A stretch of 64,000 bases of DNA from Microstegium vimineum (taxonomy: Eukaryota; Streptophyta; Magnoliopsida; Poales; Poaceae). The number at the start of each line of letters is the position of its first letter. Position 1 is the first letter of the stretch. The position numbers were made by a program, and so were the translations under genes. Location of the stretch: assembly GCA_022036555.1 (NCBI GenBank), contig CM039119.1, positions 20,425,095-20,489,094 of the forward strand. Reading direction: 5' to 3'. This document shows, one piece after another, positions 46,234 to 57,914 of this stretch. The notes under the pieces are model-generated. The model worked only from the letters and a program-made list of their open reading frames with translations. It searched no databases and was not told where the DNA came from.

Positions 46234-49200
46234 TCATTTTGGTATTGGCGCTTTCACGGATCGCACCTCACCATCGGGGCGGGCCCAAGGCTTTAGACCA
46301 CTCTTGTTGCAATGATCCTCGATGGCCTTGACCTTCTTTGGTAGATCGGTGAAAAGTTGGAGCTCTTCGTAGTTGTTGTATTGTTCTGGACTCTGGACAC
46401 CATTAGCTCCCATGATCCTCTGCTTTCCAGACACGACCACGTGTTTCTTTGTGTCCTCTGGATAGATATAGTAAGCCACTTGCGCGATGTTTGTAGCAAG
46501 TACCCACTGATCATCTTTATATCCGGTACTTTTGAGGTTCACTGTGGTTAACCCTAATCTATCCACAACAAATTTTTTTGAGTTAACCCAGTCGCATCGA
46601 AAGACAGTTAGGCGAACATTTTTTCCATAGTCAAGCTCCCATATTTCGGCAACCTGTCCATAGCATTGTGTCCTCGTGTTTGTGTCCCCGTCGACTCCTT
46701 CGTATCAAACACCGCTATTCTGTGACGTGCTCTTCTTGTCCTTGTCTTTCGTGTGGAACCTATACCTCTTCACGTCGTACACTTGCCAAGTGGTAACTTG
46801 AGTTGATGGCCCTTGTATCAGCTTCTTAATGGTATCCGTATCTTCATCAGGGCATCCTTCCAGGGGGATGCATTGCTCTTTAAGTCACTCAATGAAACTG
46901 CTCTTGTAATGTTTTTGGACCCATTCCTCTGTGCGTTGTCCGTCATGTGCGGCGCGAATCTCATCTAGGTGCTTTTCAACATATTTGTCCATGCTCACCA
47001 ACTGATGAAGGATGCTGTAATGAGCTTCTTCCAATCTTGTATGGTATATCGGTGCGTACTTGCCGTCCCGTGCACCCCCTCCCGGTGATTCTGCCCTCGT
47101 GTTGATGAATAGGCAAACCGATCGCCCTCCCATACTTTATGTACCTCATACACCAATTGACAGACTCCTCGATTGTGTATGCCTCGATCATAGAGCCCTC
47201 CGGTAAGCATGGTTATGGACATATCTGTTGAGGGTGGACATGAACCGCTGATACGTCCACATCTGGTGCAGGTACACAGGGCCCAGTTGCTCGATCTGAT
47301 CAACCACGTGTATCATTAGGTGAGGCATAATGTCAAAGAAAGAAGGGGGAAAGCACATCACAAGCTGGCAAAGGGTCTCCGTGATGAACTCCTTCAGAGC
47401 ATGCAATTCAGCTTTGCCGATGACCTTCTGTGTGATATGATTTAAAAAGTATGACATCCGAGTGATTACCATCTTCATGTACTCTGGACCGATAGCCCTG
47501 ATAACGATGGGAAGGAACACCATCAACATGACATGACAGTCATGTGAGTTGAAGCCAACCATTGTGAGGTCTTTCATGCAGACAAGGATCTTGATGTTTG
47601 AGGAGAAACCGGTCATTACCTTGATACCCCTCAACAAATTGAGCATAGATATCTTCTCATCGCGTCTTAGGTTATATGCTGCACCTGGTATGTCAACTTT
47701 ACCATTATGAGGTGGTCCCGGGTGAAGGTCATGCCTGATGCCCTGGTGGAGAAGATCCATCTGTGATTTGAGACCATCCTTTGTCTTGGTTGTGATGTCG
47801 AGCAATACACCGATCGTGCTTTCAAATACATTCTTCTCGATATGCATGCAGTCGATGGCATGGGGTGTGTTTAGTGTTTTCCAGTATGACAGGTAGTTGA
47901 AGAAGATCGACTTCTTCTTGAAAGGAACATGTGGTGTTTCCTCCTCCTCCTCCTCCTCTATCTTGTCCCGCTTTCGCTTTCTTATTTGTTTTGTCCCCTC
48001 CTCTGATGGCTTCTTCTTCTTGCCAAACTCTATGTCATCCATATCCTTCACCATCTCATACACCTTTGGACCCCATCAAATCAATGTCGGTGGTTCACCC
48101 TGCAGCTCTACCTGATTGTCAAAGTATTGATTCATACCAAGTCTTCTATACCTATGATTTTTGCTAAGGAACTGCCTATGCCTCATGTAAACTGTCTTAT
48201 AGGATGCCTTAAGGTAAGTGTGACATGTCCCATCAATGCACTTTACGCAGCCAGTCTTCCCTTTGATCTGCCCTGACAGCAAGAAGAGACCAGGGTAATC
48301 GGTGATCGTGACAAAGATGATGGCCCTTAGGGTGAACTTCTCCTTGCGGTATGCATCAGTCATCTTGACCCCAACATCAAATAGCTCCTACATTTCCTCC
48401 ATTAACGGTTCTAGGTAAACATCAATATCATTACCGGGTTGCCTCGGTCCTGAGATCAGCATGGTCAGCATGAGATACCTGCGCTTCTGACACAGATGGG
48501 GAGGTAGGTTGTACATGGTGAGTATGATGGGTCAGGTGCTGTGCGAGCTGCTAAGCTCGCCAAAAGGGTTCATCCCGTCAGTACTAAGCGCGAACCAAAT
48601 GTTCCTTGACTCGTTGCCGAATTTCGGATATGCCTTGTCAAAATCTTTCCACTGTTGGCCATCAGATGGGTGCCGCAGCATTCCATCATCCTTCTTGCGG
48701 TCATCTGATGCATGCCAGGACATGAGCTTGGCATCCTCTGGGTTCCCGAATAGTGCATGCAGGCGGTCGATCATAGGCAGATACCACACCGACATTGCCG
48801 GACTTCTCCTTTATGTGTAGCCCTCTTCCTCCTCGTCCTGCTGAGCCGAGATGCAATTCTCTGCAGCAGTGCTCTTCTTGCCCCCTTCTTCTTCTTTGGA
48901 CCACCTCGCAACGACTCATAGCTGTCTGCATCCACACGACAATCAACATTCTTCTTGTAACGACTCGCGCCACAGTGCGGACAACCCGTCATCTTCTCAT
49001 ACTTAGTGCCCGGACGAATCATGATGCAGTGGTTAGGGCAGGCATCGAACTTTCAAACTTTCATTGACACTGGACGAATCAAGTTCTTTGCCTGATAAGT
49101 ATTCATGGGAAACTTGTTACCCTTCGGGTACGTGGTAGCAAGGTAACTTAACAGCTCATTGAAGTTGTTGTCAGACCAACCATGTCGGGCCTTCATCATC

Positions 49201-49835
49201 AACATGTGGAGGATAAAACTGAGCACGGTGCACTCTTTCAGACATTCACCACCATCCTGATACAGAGGATCAAGTGACGCCTGCTTCATCTCTCTGAAAT
49301 TTTCCAACCACTTCGGGGAACCATACACAACGTCATCCTCATCGATGTGCTTCACTAAATCATCAAAAAACTGCACATCCTCGGGTTCCTACATGGTGAC
49401 CTCTTGACCACCATCATCATCTTCCATGTCCTCGAGTAGATCCTCCACCGTGATATAATCACAATCATTATTGTCATTGCAGGCAGGCGCTGTTGTGGCT
49501 GAACATGAGACGTGTGGCGCACGTGGCTCTTGGTTCACCGTCGTTGATGCCGAGCTCACTCCAGATGCACCACCACCATTGGGGTCGACACTTTCGCCGT
49601 GATGAGTCCAGACCGTGTAATTCTCTACGAAACCAAACCGAATAAAATGAGATTGCACCTTGCTATCGTCGGTGAAGGCTGTCCGATTCTTGCAGTGAGA
49701 ACATGGACATACGGTTGTCATCCACTTCGATCAGTCACGGTGAGCTCTCACAGCGGCAATAAACTTCCTCACTTCACTGAGATACCACAGATCAAGTACT
49801 CTACTAATCTTGTACATCCATTCTGATCTATCCAT
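46234..49835 (-). pseudogene. CACTA TNP2-type transposase, decayed
   Basis: Reading from ATG 49835 the frame gives MDRSEWMYKISRVL, then CPCSHCKNR (transposase-associated domain, to 49650), then a transposase core from about 49370. The remainder, after a shift near 48795, stays collinear to 46234. Landmarks are GCVKCIDGTCHTYL (48250), HAIDCMHIEKNVFES (47860), SHDCHVMLMVFLPI (47550) and the DUF4218 region at 47440-47190. The DUF4216-like end at 46566-46234 carries DQWVLATNIAQVAYYI. Stops lie at about 49736, 49389, 49053, 48532, 48400, 48074 and 46885. Several are TAG or TGA where Gln, Arg or Trp is expected. TNP2 proteins cut and join CACTA ends; this copy cannot. Confidence 0.85.
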
Positions 49836-49867
49836 ATTGCCTACAAACCGTACACATCAACAACAAA

Positions 49868-50290
49868 AGCTTTTAGGCATATAATATTATGAAACTAGAT
49901 AAAAAAAGACACAAGCTTTCTCTTTCCTCCCTTAATCTAGATCTAGATCTAGATCTATAGCTAGAGAGCTCAAATAGCAAGGAAAAGAGAGAGAAGAGAG
50001 CATGGGAACCCTCTAAAAGCTTTTAGGCACCTAATATTATGATTCTAGATAAAAAACACAAGCTTTCTCTCCTTCCTCCATGAAACTAGATCTATACCTA
50101 GAGAGCTCAAAAAGCAAGGAAAAGAGAGAGAAAAGAGCATGGGAACCCTCTAAAATCTTTTAGCACCTAATATTATGATTTTAGATAAAAAACACAAGCT
50201 TTCTCTCCTTCCTCCATGAAACTAGATCTAGATCTAGAGAGGTCAAAAAAGCAAGGAAAAGAGAGAGAAAAGACCATGGGAACCTTTTAA
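49868..50290. repeat. Three tandem copies of a 130-150 bp repeat upstream of the transposase gene
   Basis: Copies begin at about 49868, 50018 and 50156, each with 'cttttaggcacctaatattatga', then a run of 'tagatcta' words, then 'caaggaaaagagagaga' and 'catgggaaccct'. They sit in the leader or first intron of the transposase gene. Confidence 0.85.
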
Positions 50291-50439
50291 ATACCTCTTA
50301 TGATGTCCTCCTCCTCCAAAACAACACTCAAAACCTCAATCTAATGGTTTGGTTAAAAATTCGGGCAAAACCTCTCCCCCATGAGTTTGGAAGAGAGAAG
50401 CCTTGAGGAAGAAGAAGGTCATACTGTAGCTACTTATAA

Positions 50440-50710
50440 AAAACATAACCACTGCAGACTTTATTAAACGACCGCTGCTATTAATAGAGATTAACCACAA
50501 CAGTCGCCATAATGTGACCGCTGCGGTAAATATATTAACCGTGGCGGTCACATTATGACGACCGCTGCGGTTAATCGGTGTTAACCGCAGCGGGCACCGT
50601 ATGCCGTCCGCTGCGGTAAATGATTAACCTCAGTGGGCGCTTAGGCTGCCGGCCACGCAGAGCTGTTGCAGGGAATTACCGTGGCGGGCAGGAAGGGTGT
50701 CCGCCACGGA
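50440..50710. repeat. Right subterminal motif cluster of the CACTA element
   Basis: About nine copies of CCGCTGCGG or one-base variants such as CCGTGGCGG, many next to TTAA, lie within 300 bp of the right end. A TATAAGTAG-like box on the minus strand at about 50432-50442 may serve the transposase gene. Confidence 0.85.
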
Positions 50711-50756
50711 GGGCTTTTTTGCAATGCTGCTCAAAATCGATTTTGACGTAGTGTGA

Positions 50757-51262
50757 CCCTTTCCCTCTCCCGCGTATCGACGAAGTCGTTGACTCCACCG
50801 CGGGATGCGAACTCCTCTCCTTCCTTGACTGCTACTCCGGCTATCACCAAATAGCGTTGAAGGCAGAAGACCAGATAAAGACATTGCTCATAACTCCTTT
50901 TGGTGCCTACTGCTACACAACAATGTCCTTCGGGCTAAAAAACGCCGATGCTACATACTAGCGCGCTATACACGAATGCTTGAAGGAACTCATTCCAGGG
51001 AAGGTCGAGGCCTACATAGACGACGTAGTCATAAAAATACACTGCGCAGAGACATTGATCGCCGACATAGAGGCAACCTTCAAGGCCCTCAACGAGATCA
51101 GATTGAAGCTAAACCGAAAGAAATGTATTTTCAGGGCGTCATCTGGAAACCTGTTGGGCAACATCGTCAGCAGATCCGGCATCCGGGCTAATCCAGAGAA
51201 AACTGCAGCGGTTCTCCAAATGAAGCCTCCATCCAACATCAAAGACGTACAAAAAACTCGCT
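50757..51262 (+). pseudogene. gypsy reverse transcriptase, second part
   Basis: The frame resumes with PFPLPRIDEVVDS directly after the CACTA element. LDCYSGYHQI precedes FGLKNADATY, then a stop at 50959-50961. The catalytic YIDD is at 51013-51024. Confidence 0.88.
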
Positions 51263-52445
51263 GGGTGCATGGCTGCCCTGAACTGCTTCATCTCTCGCCT
51301 CGGCGAAAAAGGCCTTCCGTTCTTCGGGCTCTTGAAGGGTGGTCAGAAATTCGCATGGAACGATGAGGCAGACAAAGCATTCGCCGACCTAAAGAAGTAC
51401 CTCACCGAACCCCCGTCCTCATCACCCCAAAAGAAGAAGAACCAATGCTGCTCTACATCGCCGCTACCAACCGGGTCGTCAACACCGTCATGGTGGTCGA
51501 ACGTGAAGAAAGCAGAAGCGCATACCCAGTCCAGCGACCATGCTACTTCACAAACGAGGTGCTCAACAAGTCAAAAACAAGATACCCCGGGTGCAAAAGT
51601 TGCTATGCGCGGTCCTCATTACCGCACGCAAACTCCGACACTATTTCCAATGGCGAACGAAGGTGACAATCGTCACCGAATTTCCGCTAGGCGATATCCT
51701 GTGCAACAAAGATGCCACCGGGCGGATAATCAAATGGGCGGTCGAACTTGGAACCTTAAACATCGCTTTCCAAGGGCGTCATACAATCAAGTCACAAGCA
51801 CTTGCTGACTTTATCGCTGAATGGACCGACATCCAGGTCTCAGTAACCACAGAAGCCCCCCCGCCCCCGAGCATGGGACCTTGTTTTTCGACGGCTCTCT
51901 GTCCATTCACGGAGCAGGCGCCGGTCTCCTGTTCATCTCACCATCCGGGGATAGGCTTCGCTACGTCCTGCGACTGTTGTTCCCAGCATCCAACAACGCT
52001 GCCGAATACGAGGCAGCATTACACGGGCTCCGCATCGCCAATGAACTCGGCATAAAACGCATCATCGTCAACGGCGACTCAGCCCTAGTGATCAACCAGC
52101 TCAAGAAATAATGGAATTGCTCCAATGATAAGATGGACGGGTATTGCGCCGCCATCTGAAAGTTAGAAGGAAATTTCTTCGGGATCGAATATTACCACAT
52201 TCCGTGTCACCAAAACCAGACAGCAGACGAAATGTCCAAACGATCATCGCGATCCCCCGTCCCGGTGGGAGTCTTCGTTCAGGACCTACTTAAGCCATCG
52301 ATCGCCGACAAGCATGAAGCTCCACCCGACAGCGTACTGCCACAAAAAGCTAACACGCTGATCGCCGCGACCACCAGCCGGCCAGTCGATTGGCGAGATG
52401 ATTTCATTTAATATCTCTCCAACAACTTAGTGCCAGTCGACCATC
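51263..52445 (+). pseudogene. gypsy RNase H regions, including an archaeal-type RNase H
   Basis: ALNCFISRLGEKGLPFF (51275) starts the connection/RNase H region in shifted frames. From about 51870 a second RNase H begins with LFFDGS and continues with SNNAAEYEAALHGL and NGDSALVINQL. This Asp/Glu layout is that of the additional archaeal-type RNase H known from Tat elements. Stops follow at about 52109 and 52157. Confidence 0.78.
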
Positions 52446-53185
52446 ACCAAAGCCTCAGCCGGAAGCGCAGTCGCTTTCATTGATGAAATCATACACTGAT
52501 TCGGCGTACCAAATTCAATCATCACCGACCTGGGGTCAAACTTCACAGGGAACCTCTTCTAGGATTTTTGCGAAGATAATGGAATACTGATCAAATATGT
52601 CTCCGTCGCCCACCCTAGAGCAACGGCCAGGCTGAACGCGCTAATGGAATGATACTTGACGCACTCAAGAAACAGTTATACCAGGAGGAAGAAAAGAACC
52701 CAGGTCGCTGGCTATGCGAATTACCCATTGTATTATGGGGACTACGAACCCAGCCGAGTCACAACACGGGCATTTCTCCTTACTTCATGGTTTTTGGCTC
52801 TGAAGCTGTAATCCCAGCCGACATCGCCTTCGGTTCCCCCACGTGTGGAGCACTACGACGAAGAGACATCCGACTAGGCTCGGATCGACGACCTTGATCG
52901 CCTTGAAGAACAAAGGTTAACCTCATGCATACGAACAACCAAGTACCTGGAGGGCGTCCGCCGATGCTACAACCGCAACGTCCACTCTAGATCATTCACC
53001 ATAGGAGAACTTGTCCTCCAGAGGAAGCTCAAGCCCGAAGGCATGCACAAGCTTTCTTCACACTGGGAAGGCCCCTATGTCATCAAAGAAGTCACAGGAC
53101 CAGGGTCGTATCGGCTCGCAGACCAGGAAGGCGTCGACGTCCCCAACTCATGGAGCATAGAGCACCTTAGGCGCTTCTACGCCTG
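52446..53185 (+). pseudogene. gypsy integrase C-terminal remnant
   Basis: The zinc-binding part and first catalytic Asp are absent, indicating a deletion near 52445. Pieces corresponding to FGVPNSIITDLGSNF (about 52500), a following ARATAR-like segment, and the C-terminal YEVLQRK / SHWEGPYVIKEV-like end (53050-53100) remain in several frames. The end at 53185 is SIEHLRRFYA and a stop. Confidence 0.75.
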
Positions 53186-53224
53186 AAATACTTGTACTAT
53201 GTACCTCTCCCGCATCAATAAAAG

Positions 53225-53440
53225 TTCGACATTCTCCCTATACACCTTTTTCATTCAGGCTACCTCTACAAGACGCCTATGATGTTCGACGACCGACGGC
53301 GCTCGACGATTTCTACAAAATGCCTACGGCGTTCGACGACTTCTACACAACGCACACGACATTCGATGACCTCTCCAAAACACTCCCACAGTGTTCGACG
53401 ACCTTGCCAAAACACGATAAGGCGTTTCTCCAAACAGCCT
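53225..53440. repeat. Degenerate tandem repeat downstream of gypsy pol
   Basis: A unit of about 40 bases, built on 'gttcgacgac' and 'tctacaaaacgcc', recurs four to five times. It lies in the non-coding space behind integrase. Confidence 0.65.
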
Positions 53441-54016
53441 GGCCATAACCAGAAAGCACCCGAAGCTGGCTTGCCGACGAACCATAGTGAATAGAAGTAG
53501 CTACCCTAAACGCTATGGTTACATCGACAAACCTCCCAAGTGATATTTCCCCAGAAGCCGGGCGATGCCACTCGGGTTGTGAGCCACGAGGTTATGTGCC
53601 CAGAATCTGTATACGACCACGGTACGGTCAATGACTCTACAAGCAGCATGGCTTTTCGCCCAGCGTCTGCAGGAACGGTCTCCATAGGCCATGGTCACGC
53701 CACGATCGAGCCTCTCGGAAAAAGGCCCTGTCTCTGGCATCTCCCTAAGCGTGCATGACCTGCTCGCCCTCTGCGCTGCGGGTTGCTAGCAACGTGCCTC
53801 CTTGGGAGTCCTTATGTATCCTACGCATGCAGCGGCGCTAGCCCTGTGATATGGACCATTTGAGACCCAAGGCCGAACGATTCATCGCTATGGCTCACAA
53901 CTCAGTTGGCACGAATGGACATACAAGTGAAATAAAAGCTCACCGCCCCGATAAAAAAGCTTTGACACATTTCACTTACAAGTCCGCACAACCCTTATAT
54001 TTCATACAAATGGTGA

Positions 54017-56441
54017 CTACATCGTAGCAAAAAACTCCATATCAGACAAAAGATCTCCAGCAACTACGTCAGCTTCCCCCGCCAAGCAAGCGATATCTGC
54101 CTCAGAAGTACCAGCTGCATACCCGCTCCGCACCCTCCGAAGATCGACGCGCGGGTAATGCGAACAGAGCACAACAAAACCATAATCAAGCGTCTCCTGC
54201 GCCGCCAACGCCACAAATGACTTAAAACGGTCCGCGAAGCCTCGCGCCCTCAATAGAACACCAGCTATGGCCTCCTCCGACGGAGGAACAGGAGTAAAAG
54301 CAACATCGTCCACACAGGCCATCACCGGTCCAACTTCTTTCACCAGGCTGCAAAAACGATCGCGCCAGGCGACGGCTACGACCTCCAGTTCTACAAACAG
54401 CCAAAGCATTCAGCAGCACAGCAAGCCAGGAAAAACTCAAGTACTCAAGTAAAGACATCAACACCAACCCCTCTGTGCCTTCGCCAGCTGGTAACAGAGT
54501 CCAGAATTATCACGCTCCCTCTCCAAAAGAGCCCTCTCCAGATCGCGCATATGCACGCTAGCCCCCTCTAAAGACGTCTCCAGGGACAAAACCTGACGCT
54601 TGCGCTCCATATTCATCCTCAATAATACCTGCAGGACAGCGGTTCATCAAACAACCCGAGAATCGCTTGGCGCATAACTAACAAAGGAGAAGGGAGCCAG
54701 TCACCAACCTTCACATGATCCAGCACACCTCGGGCGCCATCTGAATCTTCATCGTCAACAACAACCTTCGTTCTCCACCTCTTCCTCTCACCGGAACCAA
54801 AAGACAATGGTGCATCGCCATCACCAGACCCTCCCCCCAACGCCAGAAGGAACCGCATCAACAGGAACCCCAGGGTCTCCTGAAGCGCCCAAGTCACAGC
54901 CAAATCCAGGATGATTCGCAGCCCAGGGCTCCGACCTCAATGGCTCTGGCTCGACAAAAGACGCCTCTTTGCCGACAAGACCATTGTCAATAGCCTCCAA
55001 CATGACACTATACGATGATCCAGTTTTATTAGACGCCGCTACATCATATAACACGAATCATCCAAAATCAGCAAATCAAGAGAACCACTCACCTAACAGA
55101 CGCCCTCCGCCGAGAAAATCTGGTCGCTTCAGGTGACCTCGAAGAACCAGCTACCCCCAAATTCATTCGCATGGAATACGCGCCAAGTGGGATGTCTTCA
55201 TCTCCAAATGAGGCATCGCCCCCTCGGGCCTTCGGATTAGGTGGGTATTCGTCAGAAGGATCGGAGCCACTCGGCTCAATCGCATCACCTCTTGCAACAA
55301 CTACTGGAGGAGTACAAAGCTCTGGGAGCACACCGAAGGTCGGCGACAAGGCAAAATATGCAGCACGGTCTTCACCACAAATCTATGCAGCCAAAAAGCA
55401 TATAAACATGACAAGCACCAAAACATCATAACACAAGACAAAGCCGGAAACACCAAGAACCTAAGGAGGAGGACGACGAAGAGAGAAATCCTTCCTAGGA
55501 CGATGTGGCTCAGAACGCTTCACAAAATCAAAGATATAACGTAATCGCTTGTCAGCGACATCTGACTTGACCCTTTCAGGCGCCTCCCGAGTACTATCGC
55601 TCTCACCAGCGTACTCAAAAGCCAGATGTTCACTGTCCTTACAAGGCTGACAACGCCTGGTGATGAAACTGCACACCACCCGCACACCATCAAGGGTACG
55701 CCGATCAAGCAACTTCAAAACCAGCTTCACACTGTCCAAACCAGCATCAGACGGCGGCTCCGACTAGGTTGCTAGGGGCACGGGCACTAGCACAGGATCA
55801 CATGGCGCACAGGGCTCCTCCTGATGAACATAAAACCACCTCGACTTGTGCCCAACAAATTTGGAGTGAAGCGGCATCGAGATGTACTCACTCGTCATAC
55901 CATCCCTAAGTTGAAGATATACAGAGCTAATAATGCCAGATGACCCAGTCCCATTCAGCTTCAGTCGAAAGAAGTACCGGAATAAATCAAAATGAGGATA
56001 GATCCCAATGAACACCTCGCACATGTGAATAAAGGTCGCAATATGCACAATCGAGTTGGGATTCAGGTTGCAGAGCGAAATATCATAATACCGCAGTAGA
56101 CCACGAAGGAAAGGATGGACGGGAACCCCAAAGCCACACCGAAAGAACGGCTCGAACACCACGAGCTCACCAGTATTCGGCGTCAGAAATGACTCGCCAA
56201 ACGCCGGCCGCCATCCGCCGACCTCCCTGTCCGGAAGGAGACCACCGAACACAAGGGCATTAATATCGTCTTCCTTCAGGGAGCTCCGCGTCCAATGCTT
56301 CGCCCAAGGCGGCACCACCAATTCTTCAACCCTAACATTTGGGGTGGGTGCCGCGGAAGCTCTCCTAACCGCCGCCGACGACCTTGCCGTCGTAGCCATT
56401 GCCGCGGACAGCCTTACAGCACTACCCTTCTTGGGCGCCAT
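54017..56441 (-). pseudogene. Antisense gene of the Tat-type gypsy element (Transposase_28-like)
   Basis: The gene lies on the strand opposite to gag-pol, in the space before the 3' LTR. The likely start is MAPKKGSAVRL at 56441. Residues up to 55767 include LNPNSIVHIATFIHMCEVF and IYPHFDLFRYFFRLK, which match the 'putative gypsy type transposon' domain. A TAG at 55764-55766 interrupts the frame, which goes on in phase to 55461 and appears again in phase at 55349-55089. The final part (54409-54017) holds LDYGFVVLCSHYPRVD and a stop. Several introns seem present but I could not fix all borders. The role of this gene is unknown. Confidence 0.7.
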
Positions 56442-56920
56442 CACCAGACCAAGGAGAAAGGGGGCCAGGGTTTGCAGTGGTAAATGGGGCAGGAAGAAAG
56501 CAGATGCAAGAGGATTGAAAGACACAAGGCGCACTAATAGAGAGTAAGGATGTGGAAACCATCGCTGCCGCTAACTCCGCCCTTTATGCCAAGCGGTGCG
56601 GCTCTTGGCATCCCAGGGATTTTGGTAAACCGCAACGACCAAATATGGAACCGCCACGATGACTGCCCCATTCCGCATCGCGACTTGGGCCGCTAACCGT
56701 GCGGTCAATTTGACCCACTCACTTCCTTTCTATTTTCTAATTTTGTATTTACTTCCAGTTAATTTCCCTGATTTCCGGTTAACGATTTTCGAAATACCAC
56801 TAACACCACAGTACCGGGGACTGGACGTGCAATCCTGTTATGATTTCTTCTCTGTAGCTACTGTAACATGGCTACAGAAGACTGGTTAGCAAGATCCGCA
56901 ACACTTCTGATATAGCAATA

Positions 56921-57152
56921 CTCGGGGACTCCGTCGACCGTAACCACGACTCAGTCACTTGGCCGCAAACCCGACCAGGCTCGGGGACTTCGTCCAAGAT
57001 TACATCGAGCAAGGCTCAGGGACTGCAACATCAATTCTCGGGGACTCCATCGACCGTAACCATGACTCAGTCACCTGGCCGCAAACCCGACCAGGCTCGG
57101 GGACTTCGTCCATGATTACATCGAGCAAGGCTTGGTGACTGCAACCGCAACA
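56921..57152. repeat. Tandem duplication of 116 bp before the gypsy 3' LTR
   Basis: Copy 1 (56921-57036) and copy 2 (57037-57152) both start ctcggggactcc and differ by few bases. The G-rich word 'gctcggggact' also recurs at 57260 and 57360 and may mark former polypurine-tract regions. Confidence 0.85.
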
Positions 57153-57608
57153 CAAGGAATGGCGGCGCGGAACAGCAAAAATACTCGGGGACTGAAACTC
57201 ATAGACTGCGAACAAAGCAATAAGAGCCTGATGCAAGAACCTCACAACTCCTTACATCAGGCTCGGGGACTACGGGTATTCGCAGTCGTTTTTAACAAAT
57301 TTATGTTTCAGCCTTCAATATACGATCCCGATACAAGAATCTCCTAGTTTCTTACATCAGGCTCGGGGGCTGCAGGTATTCGTAGTTGTTTTTTACAAAA
57401 TTCATGCTTCAATCTTTACTCGTAGTTTTTTATGCATTTTTTGTATTCTATAAAGCTTGGCACCACGTGCATACTTCACCTGCTACAAAGCTCAGGGACT
57501 AAGTGGGTACACTTCACCTAGCGGTGACTGTTTTTCTTCTCGGCCAGGCTTTGCTGTTTTTTGTTTTTGCAGAACCTAGTGGGTACACTTCACCAGGAAA
57601 GGGCTTCC

Positions 57609-57914
57609 TAGTAGATAGGCTCGGATCCCTTACCTTAAGAGACTGATCATAATCTGTTAGGATATGGAAACTGTAACCCTGCTCCCCGGATATATAAGGC
57701 GAGCAGGGACCCCTCGAAAACATCCCCTCTCAGATCATCTACACCTCATGTAACCTAATACTCATATCAATCCAGCCACCAAAACACAAGACATAGGGTA
57801 TTACGGTGATTTGCCGGCCTGAACCTATCTAAATCACCGTGTCTACGCTCTCTGTGTTACGCTTGATCGCCGTCGCCACACCTCCGCCTACAATCTACTA
57901 CCGTGGGGTACCCC
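57609..57914 (+). repeat. gypsy 3' LTR, truncated at both ends
   Basis: The text matches 5' LTR positions from about 37905 to about 38214. The first 145 bases of the LTR are missing upstream. The rest is cut off by the copia element that begins at 57915; the remaining LTR end should lie beyond the window. Confidence 0.88.

Larger units (their letters stand above)
39977..50753. mobile_element. CACTA (En/Spm) DNA transposon inserted in the gypsy RT
   Basis: The 10,777-bp element starts CACTAGTACAAAATCAG and ends in the inverse of CACTACGTCAAAATCGA, an imperfect terminal inverted repeat of about 21 bp. It is flanked by a TGA target duplication (39974-39976 and 50754-50756). Removing it rejoins the gypsy RT frame exactly. 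Subterminal copies of CCGCTGCGG, mostly followed by TTAA or TAAA, lie at 40020-40225 and 50440-50710, with a third cluster inside at 45889-46060. Two genes, both on the minus strand and both decayed, fill it: a TNP2-type transposase and a second gene typical of plant CACTA elements. Confidence 0.93.
37761..57914 (+). mobile_element. Tat-type Ty3/gypsy retrotransposon, decayed, with nested CACTA
   Basis: The element starts with a 487-bp LTR (TGTTGGGGAT...) and ends in this window where a copia element interrupts its 3' LTR. Gag, protease, RT, archaeal-type RNase H and integrase pieces follow in gypsy order on the plus strand. An antisense gene occupies the space before the 3' LTR. These traits together mark the Tat branch. 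RT is split by a CACTA insertion at 39977-50753. Stops and frameshifts occur in every domain, so the element is dead and old. Confidence 0.88.
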
